This document shows, one piece after another, positions 1-5,999 of a stretch of DNA of 6,026 nucleotides (the first letter of the stretch is position 1; the number at the start of each line of letters is the position of its first letter). The translations under genes and the position numbers were made by a program. The DNA is from an uncultured Succinivibrio sp. Lineage in GTDB: Bacteria > Pseudomonadota > Gammaproteobacteria > Enterobacterales > Succinivibrionaceae. The stretch is taken from positions 1 through 6,026 of the forward strand of contig CACYBT010000315.1 of NCBI GenBank assembly GCA_902772715.1, in the 5' to 3' direction. The notes under the pieces were generated by a model. That model saw nothing but the letters and a program-made list of their open reading frames with translations. It had not been told where the DNA came from and made no database searches.

Positions 1-537
1 GATCACTCTAATCCCCAAAGATTTTTGTATCTCATCAAGAGCCCCAGTCTCCCCTCGCCCTTTTTCCATACGATCAAGAGCAATTACGGCTGTTGCAAAG
101 TGCGCCCCGTGATCTTTAATAATCTCATAAGATTCACGCATGGCAGTACCGGCCGTAATCACATCATCAATGAGCATAACTTCTCCCAATAGCGTGGAGC
201 CTACTAGATTTCCACCCTCACCATGGTCTTTGGCCTCCTTACGGTTAAAACACCATGGTGCCGTTACCTGATGCTCTAAAGAAAGAGCCATAGCGGTAGC
301 GCAAACTAAAGGGATCCCCTTATATGCAGGGCCAAACAGCACATCAAATTTTATCCCTGAGGAAACAATAGCCTGCGCATAACATGAACCTAAAAGAGCC
401 AGATCTTCACCTGAATTAAAGCAACCTGCATTAAAAAAATAGGGACTTACACGTCCTGACTTTAAAACAAAACTACCAAATTTCAACGCCCCTTTTTTTA
501 ACGAAAGTTCGATGAATTTACGCTGATAAGTCTGCAT
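1..537 (-). CDS. pyrE: Orotate phosphoribosyltransferase, 3' end cut by window edge
   Basis: PyrE joins orotate to PRPP to give OMP, the fifth step of de novo UMP synthesis; it is a cytosolic homodimer in known relatives. The reading frame gives 179 residues from the ATG at 537 and is still open at base 1. E. coli PyrE has 213 residues, so about 34 C-terminal residues lie outside. Visible landmarks are the N-terminal KFGSFVLKSGR and SPYFFNAG blocks (about 19-38), FGPAYKGIP (68-76), the flexible catalytic loop RKEAKDHGEGG (99-109, with K100, K103 and H105) and the PRPP-binding motif LIDDVITAGTA (122-132, with D124-D125). The start is supported by a GAGG ribosome site 5 nt upstream and by alignment with the E. 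coli N-terminus (YQRxFIE). It is divergent from yicC. In E. coli rph lies between pyrE and yicC; here it is absent. Identification is near certain. Confidence 0.97.
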   Translation of the reverse strand, partial: MQTYQRKFIELSLKKGALKFGSFVLKSGRVSPYFFNAGCFNSGEDLALLGSCYAQAIVSSGIKFDVLFGPAYKGIPLVCATAMALSLEHQVTAPWCFNRKEAKDHGEGGNLVGSTLLGEVMLIDDVITAGTAMRESYEIIKDHGAHFATAVIALDRMEKGRGETGALDEIQKSLGIRVI

Positions 538-542
538 TATGG

Positions 543-553
543 CCTCGCTCCCT
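543..553 (-). promoter_or_regulatory. Ribosome binding site of pyrE
   Basis: Read on the minus strand, AGGGAGCGAGG precedes the ATG at 537. GAGG lies 5 nt and GGGAG 10 nt from the start codon. It is the best Shine-Dalgarno match in the window; the other genes have only weak ones, such as GAGA or GTGA. Confidence 0.75.
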
Positions 554-560
554 AATCACG

Positions 561-614
561 CAAAAAAAAGGAAAAATACAGTATTGCACTCTAGCAAAAT
601 TTTTATGGCAATAC
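561..614 (-). promoter_or_regulatory. Inverted repeat plus T-runs in the pyrE leader (possible attenuator)
   Basis: Seen on the minus strand: GTATTGC (614-608) and GCAATAC (587-581) are perfect 7-bp complementary arms around a 20-nt loop. They are followed by TGTATTTTTCC and then eight T's (569-562), ending 24 nt before the pyrE ATG. An alternative small hairpin, TTGC-TAGAGT-GCAA (597-584), would compete for the downstream arm. Established: E. coli pyrE is controlled by a UTP-sensitive transcription attenuator with a T8 tract just before the gene. A similar role here is inference, and the stem is AT-rich and weak. The same DNA also contains a promoter-like pair (588-616), so the repeat could instead be an operator, and the T-runs could lie just after the transcription start. 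Confidence 0.35.
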
Positions 615-616
615 AA
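588..616 (-). promoter_or_regulatory. Candidate pyrE promoter (extended -10)
   Basis: On the minus strand a -35-like TTGTAT (616-611) is followed, after exactly 17 nt, by TAGAGT (593-588). The -10 hexamer is preceded by TGC, which fits an extended -10 element. Each hexamer is only a partial match (3/6 and 4/6), so this is a candidate. Transcription would begin near 580, just ahead of the TTTTT and T8 runs. Confidence 0.28.
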
Positions 617-646
617 AATATAATATCTTAACTAAGGTTAATATAC

Positions 647-652
647 TATACT
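647..652 (+). promoter_or_regulatory. yicC: Candidate -10 element of the yicC promoter
   Basis: TATACT matches five of the six TATAAT consensus bases and ends one base before the LexA-type box. A start near 659 would therefore fall inside the box, the usual geometry for repression. No good -35 sits at 16-18 nt (the best is TATCTT at 624-629), and the surrounding DNA is so AT-rich that -10 look-alikes are common. Confidence 0.35.
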
Positions 653-653
653 C

Positions 654-669
654 CTGTATTATTAAACAG
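654..669 (+). promoter_or_regulatory. LexA (SOS) box upstream of yicC
   Basis: CTGTATTATTAAACAG fits the gammaproteobacterial LexA operator core CTGT-N8-ACAG exactly, and the eight middle bases are all A or T, as in the E. coli consensus. It lies 54 nt upstream of the yicC ATG, directly after a -10-like TATACT. By chance, eight fixed bases are expected about once in 65 kb, so a match at a promoter position is notable. It could also touch pyrE transcription, but the pyrE start is 116 nt away on the other side. The motif match is direct; regulation by LexA is inference. Confidence 0.6.
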
Positions 670-723
670 TTTTAGGTTTTACCTTCTAAAAGAGACATTA
701 CAAACTGATAGAGACTAGAAAAA

Positions 724-1590
724 ATGCAATTAAAAAGTATGACAGGTTCTGCCAATATGGTAATCAATACAGATATTATGTCCTTAAATTTGGATATATC
801 TTCCGTTAACGGCAGATTTTTAGAGCTATATCTAAAATTGCCTGACGAACTAAGACACCTAGAATCCAAGTTAAAAGCTCTGTGTCACGATAGATTAACT
901 AGAGGAAAAATCGATATTTTTATTTCCATGTCCTTAAATGCATCACAGTCGCTGCAGCTAGATAAGGATGAATTGCAGGCTCTGACCAAAGCCCTTAATG
1001 AAATTAAAGAACTTCTTCCTCAATCCTCAGTAAATGCCTTTGAAATTCTCAATTACCCAGGAGTCATCAAACAACCGCTGAATATAAAAGAAATAATTGA
1101 TAATGAAGTTATAAGTAATTTTATGAAGGCGCTCGATACTCTTGTGATAACACGTGAAAATGAAGGAGAAAGACTCAAAGCCCTGCTCTTTACCCTTCTC
1201 GATAAATTTGAAAAATTACTGTCACCTATCAGCGAACATCTAGACTCACTTGTGATTTTAGAAAGAGAGAGGATTTTAAGTAAAATCAGTAAATATAAAA
1301 CCGAGATTGAATTCGATGACAACAGAGTGGCTCAAGAAATTGCGCTAAATGCCCAGCATGCTGATATCAGGGAAGAGTATGACCGTCTTACCTCTCATAT
1401 CAAGGAAGTTCGGGAAATTCTTACTAAAGGCGGAATCTGTGGTAAACGGCTTGATTTTATGATGCAGGAATTTAATCGTGAATGCAATACGTTAGCCTCC
1501 AAAGCCACCAATCTTGACATAACCAAACTGGCGGTGGAACTGAAAGTCCTTACTGAACAGATGCGGGAACAGGTACAAAATATTGAATAA
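724..1590 (+). CDS. yicC: YicC family RNA-turnover protein (endoribonuclease/adaptor)
   Basis: A 288-residue protein, matching the 287 of E. coli YicC. The family acts in RNA decay: E. coli YicC has been linked to PNPase-dependent removal of the small RNA RyhB, and relatives are reported as endoribonucleases. The YicC-like N-terminal domain spans about residues 3-155, with SMTG at 5-8, SVNGRFLE at 27-34, LTRGK at 58-62, YPGV at 111-114 and RENEGERLKAL at 144-154. The C-terminal DUF1732 domain spans about 205-288, with GKRLDFMMQEFNRE at 240-253, NTLASK at 255-260 and EQMREQVQNIE at the end. Between them lies a charged helical stretch (about 160-200). The ATG at 724 aligns with the E. coli start; only a weak GAGA ribosome site (711-714) precedes it. 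It is divergent from pyrE and convergent with the YbjD-like gene. The SOS box upstream suggests DNA-damage control. Identification is very secure; its physiological targets here are unknown. Confidence 0.95.
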   Translation: MQLKSMTGSANMVINTDIMSLNLDISSVNGRFLELYLKLPDELRHLESKLKALCHDRLTRGKIDIFISMSLNASQSLQLDKDELQALTKALNEIKELLPQSSVNAFEILNYPGVIKQPLNIKEIIDNEVISNFMKALDTLVITRENEGERLKALLFTLLDKFEKLLSPISEHLDSLVILERERILSKISKYKTEIEFDDNRVAQEIALNAQHADIREEYDRLTSHIKEVREILTKGGICGKRLDFMMQEFNRECNTLASKATNLDITKLAVELKVLTEQMREQVQNIE

Positions 1591-1602
1591 TCCCTTTCAC
1601 AC

Positions 1603-3543
1603 CTAATAATAGTTAGATACACTCAAAGTTCTGACGCATTGCAAAAGATTGGCAAAGACAACCGGAATACCGCGCTCTCCCTTTTTTTGTATGGCGTCTA
1701 TCAAAAGTAGCGCCATCCCGGGTTTAGACTTTCTTTTGATAGCCATATCGATAATTCTGTCCACATTAAGCCCTTTTATCTTTTGCTGAGCGTGCGTATT
1801 TGAAAGTCCGGCGGCATTATAAAAAACCCGATCATATCCTTGATAGTAAAAATAATGTTCAATATCCTTCTGCGGGATCACGCTAAGATATTTATTTTTT
1901 TTCTTGCCTTTTAAAAACTCAGCGGTAATTTCAGCATATTTTCTTCCGGCCTCATCTCCGTCCGTAAGCACATGAAAACCAATTCCCAATTGTGTGGCAA
2001 GTTTCATGAGTGGCTTTAATCCGCATTGGGCAAACTCAATAATTCTGATACCTTCACAGGCTAAGGAAATTCCGAGAATCGAGGCAATCTGGTTGATGAT
2101 CCACACCTCGGTTTCACCTTCCACCAAAATCCAGGTCCTAGCAAAAAAAACCATAGGACGATTCACTCTGACATGAAAAGCAATTCTTCTTAAATCATCA
2201 TTGGACAGATAATTGTTTTCCGAGGTAATTTTATAGCACACCGTATCATAAAGCTTACGATGCAGCCGTCTTAATGAAAGTAGTGAAACTGCAGATAACA
2301 GATCGCCACTGTTGGTAGTAACAATTTTCTGCGTATCCGTAACCGTAAGAATTGACCAAAAACACAGAAGTAAAGAAGGATGAAAACGAGATTCAATATC
2401 CTCTAGTATCAAGATCGGTTTGGCGTGTTTATCAATTAGTCGGTCACCCTTTGACATAAAGATAGACGAGGCAATATATGAAAGAATAACCTTTGAACGG
2501 GTTAATCCCGGCACACTTAGCATTCTTTTGATGGATGATAGTGATTCAAGAGAAATGGGACTTTTTACAATATCATCAATATTCTTTGAATTCTTCAGCT
2601 CAAGTTCACTGTTTTCTTGCAATGCATATCCTGCAAAATATTTATCAAGATAAGCAGAAAAGACATGCATCATGGCATTGAGTTTATCCGAAGACATATC
2701 CTGATCATTAAAGAGCAGCGAAGACAATTCTTCGATTTTAGGATCACTAACCTTTTCTCGCTTGTTGCTTCGTGTTACATCCATACGACTGTCACGCAGG
2801 CGGAAAACTGGATTCAGTCTTATGATGGTGTAAAAGGCCTTTTCGTAATCTTTGCCATGTTTAAAAGGGAAATTTTGTTTATTCACAAGATTATGAATAG
2901 TGATAAAGTCCTGCTGTCTTTCATTATAGAAGGCTACAATCTGCCAGTGAATGGTATAGACACCATCATCATCAAAATACCAGTAAGGTTTTAAAATCTC
3001 GCTGTTCTCAGCATAACCAGCAACCACATGCTCCTTAAAATAAAGATCGATATGAATATGCTTATCCGTCTTTTTGAAAACCTCGCTGCCCTTATTGAAC
3101 TTATAGGTTTTAAAAAAAGCATCGAAATCTTCAAAAAAATGATTGGTATGGATATCAAAAGAATTAGCCGGTTCTCCTTCTTCTCCATGCTCAGGTTTTT
3201 CAGCATCAACCTTCATGCTATCTTTAGGATTTGGACTGACTCTTCCGCCATTCTCAACAGCCAGGGGGCTGTCAAATGAGAGTTTTTTTCTTGAGGTCAC
3301 CCTTTCGACGAGATTTTCCATCTGAAAGGTTTCAGGTCTCTTTATTTCTACAGGCACATAAAGATCACTCTGCGCAAAGCGACACAGAGTTTCGCCGCGC
3401 CCTAAAACCATCCACAAGGCACGTAGCAGTGAAGTCTTACCCCAGTGGTTTTCTCCAATAAGAACAGTATCCGTATCTTCAAAAGTGATGTCTAATTTTC
3501 TTATACCACGAAAATTCTCAATCTTTATTCTGTCAAGATACAT
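1603..3543 (-). CDS. ybjD: YbjD-family OLD-like ATPase with TOPRIM nuclease domain
   Basis: A 646-residue relative of E. coli YbjD, an OLD-type (overcoming lysogenization defect) protein with an SMC/RecF-like ATPase followed by a TOPRIM nuclease domain. The start IKIENFRGI is the typical RecF/SMC opening. Walker A is GENHWGKTS (30-38). The family block RLNPVFRLRDSR is at 242-253. Walker B is LILEDIESRFHP (378-389), with the acidic pair E381-D382, followed by TTNSG (409-413). The TOPRIM acidic motifs are LVEGETE (473-479) and DGDEAG (528-533). All catalytic signatures are present, so the protein looks active. It is about 90 residues longer than the roughly 552-residue E. coli protein, mainly through a polar, acidic insertion at about 70-160. 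No UvrD-like helicase adjoins it, so it resembles class 1 (stand-alone) OLD proteins, not Gabija GajA. It lies 37 bp after cysS with a weak GTGA ribosome site, probably in one operon. The biological role of YbjD is not established; DNA repair or phage defence are both possible. Confidence 0.9.
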   Translation of the reverse strand: MYLDRIKIENFRGIRKLDITFEDTDTVLIGENHWGKTSLLRALWMVLGRGETLCRFAQSDLYVPVEIKRPETFQMENLVERVTSRKKLSFDSPLAVENGGRVSPNPKDSMKVDAEKPEHGEEGEPANSFDIHTNHFFEDFDAFFKTYKFNKGSEVFKKTDKHIHIDLYFKEHVVAGYAENSEILKPYWYFDDDGVYTIHWQIVAFYNERQQDFITIHNLVNKQNFPFKHGKDYEKAFYTIIRLNPVFRLRDSRMDVTRSNKREKVSDPKIEELSSLLFNDQDMSSDKLNAMMHVFSAYLDKYFAGYALQENSELELKNSKNIDDIVKSPISLESLSSIKRMLSVPGLTRSKVILSYIASSIFMSKGDRLIDKHAKPILILEDIESRFHPSLLLCFWSILTVTDTQKIVTTNSGDLLSAVSLLSLRRLHRKLYDTVCYKITSENNYLSNDDLRRIAFHVRVNRPMVFFARTWILVEGETEVWIINQIASILGISLACEGIRIIEFAQCGLKPLMKLATQLGIGFHVLTDGDEAGRKYAEITAEFLKGKKKNKYLSVIPQKDIEHYFYYQGYDRVFYNAAGLSNTHAQQKIKGLNVDRIIDMAIKRKSKPGMALLLIDAIQKKGERGIPVVFANLLQCVRTLSVSNYY

Positions 3544-3565
3544 ATGATTTCACAATATCTTTGGT

Positions 3566-3583
3566 GTTAATTATCGTTAATTA
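3566..3583. repeat. Short tandem repeat in the cysS-ybjD gap
   Basis: GTTAATTA occurs twice with a two-base spacer (3566-3573 and 3576-3583), the second copy overlapping the cysS stop codon. It forms no stem-loop with a T-tract, so no terminator separates cysS from the downstream YbjD-like gene. It may be chance in AT-rich DNA. Confidence 0.4.
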
Positions 3584-4951
3584 CACTCTATGCCAGGTGG
3601 TACCGTGAGGACCATCCTCAAGCTCAACATGCAGAGCCTTCAACCTATCTCGAGCGGCATCGGCCCGCGCCCAGTCTTTAGAAAGTCGTGCTTCATTGCG
3701 CTCTTTGATTAGATTTTCGATTTCTAAAGTATCATCATCACAGGCACCTGTAGTCAAAAAAACATTTGGATCTTGTTCCAAAATTCCAAGAACAGAAGAG
3801 AGCTGCTTTAGTCTGCCTGCGAATACAGCCCCCTTATCAGGACCTTCCTTATTAATTCTTTTCACCAAATCAAAGAGCACAGAAATAGCTCCAGGGGTAT
3901 TGAAATCATCATCCATATACTCTTTGAATTTCAGAGTATATTCGTCATCGTCCTCATGAGGCGTAACAGGATTACAGTCTCTTAGGGCAGTATAAAAACG
4001 GTTCAGTGCGGCTCTGGCTTTATCAAGATTTTCCTTAGAATAATTAAGAGGACTGCGGTACTGTCCTGAGAGTAAGAAATACCTTACAGTTTCAGCATCA
4101 TATTCCTTTAAAACATCTCTTATGGTAAAGAAATTATTTAAGGATTTTGACATTTTCTCCTCGTTAATCATGACCATTCCAGAATGCATCCAGTAATGAA
4201 CATAGCCAGTCTGATGGGCACAGCAACTTTGTGCAATTTCATTTTCATGATGAGGAAAAATAAGATCAGACCCACCGCCATGAATATCAAACTCCTTGCC
4301 AAGATATTTGCAATTCATAGCCGAACATTCAATATGCCACCCAGGTCTGCCTGCCCCCCATGGCGAATCAAAGGCAGGTTCCCCAGGTTTAGACATTTTC
4401 CATAACACAAAATCCAAAGGATTATGCTTGGTCTTGGCAACTTCAATACGTGCGCCCGCCTGAAGTTCATCAAGTTTTTGTCCGGAAAGACGTCCATAAT
4501 CCTTAAAAGAGTTAATATCAAAGACCACATCCCCGTTTTCTGAAACATAGGCGTGCTTTGTCTCAATAAGTCTTTCTACAAGAGCAATGATTTCACTGAT
4601 ATTGTCAGTAGCCTTAGGTTCAAAATCGGGACGCTTGATATTCAAGGCATCAAAATCCTTATGCATTTCAATAATGAACTGCTCGGCTAATTCCTTGGCA
4701 GGAATATTTCTTTCATGGGCTCGTTTGATAATTTTATCGTCGATATCAGTAATATTTCTGACATAGGTGACATCATATCCAAGGTAGCGCAGATATCTGA
4801 CGATAACATCAAAATTGACGAAAGTCCGCGCATGTCCGATATGACAGAGATCATACACAGTAACACCACAGACATACATACCGATTTTATTTGGCTGTAT
4901 AGGTTCAAAAACCTGTTTACACCTAGACAGCGTGTTATAAATTTTTAGCAT
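3581..4951 (-). CDS. cysS: Cysteinyl-tRNA synthetase
   Basis: This class I aminoacyl-tRNA synthetase charges tRNA-Cys with cysteine using ATP, as a cytosolic monomer in known bacteria. The 456 residues are close to the 461 of E. coli. The N-terminal block MYVCGVTVYDLCHIGHARTF holds the HIGH signature (37-40). The KMSKS loop is at 266-270 (NEEKMSKSLNN). The expected zinc ligands are all present at the E. coli positions: C28, C209, H234 and E238. Other family blocks are GRPGWHIECSAM (201-212), DIHGGGSDLIFPHHENE (222-238) and the C-terminal anticodon-binding end DGPHGTTWHR. The ATG at 4949-4951 gives the usual N-terminus; the ribosome site is weak (AAAG-rich). The YbjD-like gene follows 37 bp downstream, and a methyltransferase gene lies 77 bp upstream on the same strand. 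Neither is a functional partner in known pathways. It appears intact and essential. Confidence 0.98.
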   Translation of the reverse strand: MLKIYNTLSRCKQVFEPIQPNKIGMYVCGVTVYDLCHIGHARTFVNFDVIVRYLRYLGYDVTYVRNITDIDDKIIKRAHERNIPAKELAEQFIIEMHKDFDALNIKRPDFEPKATDNISEIIALVERLIETKHAYVSENGDVVFDINSFKDYGRLSGQKLDELQAGARIEVAKTKHNPLDFVLWKMSKPGEPAFDSPWGAGRPGWHIECSAMNCKYLGKEFDIHGGGSDLIFPHHENEIAQSCCAHQTGYVHYWMHSGMVMINEEKMSKSLNNFFTIRDVLKEYDAETVRYFLLSGQYRSPLNYSKENLDKARAALNRFYTALRDCNPVTPHEDDDEYTLKFKEYMDDDFNTPGAISVLFDLVKRINKEGPDKGAVFAGRLKQLSSVLGILEQDPNVFLTTGACDDDTLEIENLIKERNEARLSKDWARADAARDRLKALHVELEDGPHGTTWHRV

Positions 4952-5028
4952 ACTTTAGACACTTTATATAATTGCAAATATGTAGGTAACTTATGAGTTA
5001 ATATATTTTTTTTTAAGCAAATTAATTT
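4952..5028. other. AT-rich gap between methyltransferase gene and cysS
   Basis: The cysS promoter would be expected here, reading on the minus strand, but no convincing -35/-10 pair is visible. TATA-like hexamers are frequent simply because of the base composition. A T9 run on the plus strand (5006-5014) follows a 5-bp inverted repeat (TAACT 4987-4991, AGTTA 4996-5000). No plus-strand gene would use it as a terminator. No clear terminator for the methyltransferase transcript is visible, so read-through into cysS cannot be excluded. Confidence 0.4.
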
Positions 5029-5709
5029 TTAAATGTTTACAAATGCATTTTTTGAATCCTTATAGAATATAGAAAGAGAACATCTATTTTGTGGATCAAC
5101 ATCAAAATCATTTCTACCAGAGTCAGAAAAAGCTCTTTTTTCAACAAGAAAATACTCCGGATTATTACTAAAAAGGTTAGTCTGATTAATTTTAAAAGTT
5201 GGAGTATTAGCATTATGTTTATTCTGTCTGCGACATGGGATAGTAACATCAAAATCCCATATTACAAAAAGTCCACCAGTCTTTAACACTCTATCGGATT
5301 CAGAAAGAATTTTCATAAAATATTTTCTGTCTGTCCAGTACAGACAAAACCCCATCATAACAACATCAAAGAAAGCATCACTATAGTTTAAAACATCTGC
5401 AGTTCCTTTCTCTAGATGAAGCTTATTATCATAAAGTTTTTTTCCGCATTCAACAGCCTTAGTGGAAGGCTCTACGCCATAGCATTCTACATTTTCATGT
5501 TTTGTTTTAAGATAGTCTAAATTGAAACCGTAACTACATCCTATTTCTAGTACTTTTGTAAAATTTTTTGTAAATCTGGGATTATTGCATAAAAATTCAT
5601 CAAAAAGTTGCATACCAAAAGATGCGTTCCCCATTTTTATTTTATTTTCAAAATTTCTCTCAAAATATGCATCACCTTCGTGATCTAAAATCTCAGTTTT
5701 TTCTTCCAT
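5029..5709 (-). CDS. Class I SAM-dependent methyltransferase, substrate unknown
   Basis: A 226-residue protein with a Rossmann-type methyltransferase core of the Methyltransf_11 kind. SAM-binding motif I is VLEIGCSYGFN (53-63), and the acidic residue that usually holds the SAM ribose is E80 in YGVEPS. Motif II/III surroundings are GTADVLNYSDAFFDVVMMG (102-120), and the post-core block is RVLKTGGLFVIWDF (140-153). The C-terminal part (about 171-218, with LFSNNPEY, FSDSG and SLSIFYKDS) resembles, from memory, a subfamily often found in surface-polysaccharide clusters. No such genes adjoin it here. No signal peptide or membrane segment is seen, so it should be cytosolic. The ATG at 5709 has only a distant GAG 12 nt upstream. 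By hand count the gene is about 31% GC, against about 43% in sampled lines of cysS, which suggests acquisition or relaxed composition. The enzyme class is secure; the substrate is unknown. Confidence 0.85.
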   Translation of the reverse strand: MEEKTEILDHEGDAYFERNFENKIKMGNASFGMQLFDEFLCNNPRFTKNFTKVLEIGCSYGFNLDYLKTKHENVECYGVEPSTKAVECGKKLYDNKLHLEKGTADVLNYSDAFFDVVMMGFCLYWTDRKYFMKILSESDRVLKTGGLFVIWDFDVTIPCRRQNKHNANTPTFKINQTNLFSNNPEYFLVEKRAFSDSGRNDFDVDPQNRCSLSIFYKDSKNAFVNI

Positions 5710-5926
5710 AGCGTTATTAAACTCACAAATAAAAACTTTTATAAAAATAATGTATAGTCAGTATTATTATGGAACATCCATGCATTAGAAAGTAATAACA
5801 TCCTGATTTTAAGAAGAATAGTATGTGTATATATTATATGCATTGTTTCCTACATTACTTACAGAGTTTACATTATATCGACAAAATCGTACAGATATGT
5901 TGAAAAAGGTATTATTTACTGCCTGC

Positions 5927-5956
5927 TAGATCTATTGCGATGCTCCTAAAGATCTA
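5927..5956. repeat. Inverted repeat 1 of the right-edge cluster
   Basis: TAGATCT (5927-5933) and AGATCTA (5950-5956) are perfect complements with a 16-nt loop. Each arm includes the self-complementary AGATCT. Confidence 0.4.
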
Positions 5957-5978
5957 ACTTATGATTCCCGTATATTTG

Positions 5979-5999
5979 TCACACTACGTTTTTGTGTGA
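5979..5999. repeat. Inverted repeat 2 of the right-edge cluster
   Basis: TCACAC (5979-5984) and GTGTGA (5994-5999) form a 6-bp stem around a 9-nt loop. The downstream arm shares TGA with the next repeat, so the two hairpins cannot both form fully. Confidence 0.5.

Noticed and set aside
575..585. Short palindrome AATACAGTATT as a second LexA box
   Set aside because: It contains ACAG but lacks the CTGT half at the required spacing, so it does not fit the LexA operator.
502..616. Minus-strand leader reading frame beginning with TTG (616-614) and running over the T8 tract into the pyrE start
   Set aside because: It has no ATG or GTG start, no ribosome site before the TTG, and its product resembles nothing known. 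It would be attractive as a leader peptide for attenuation, but support is too thin.
2617..2994. A 125-codon plus-strand open frame inside the YbjD-like gene, and similar frames opposite yicC and cysS
   Set aside because: These lie opposite well-conserved coding sequence, have no recognisable domains and are shadows of the real genes.
1603..3543. Gabija-type defence system
   Set aside because: The ATPase/TOPRIM layout is shared, but there is no GajB-like helicase gene next to it, and the motifs and length match the YbjD family better.
4987..5014. Plus-strand terminator-like 5-bp stem followed by T9
   Set aside because: The stem is very weak and no plus-strand gene lies upstream that it could end.
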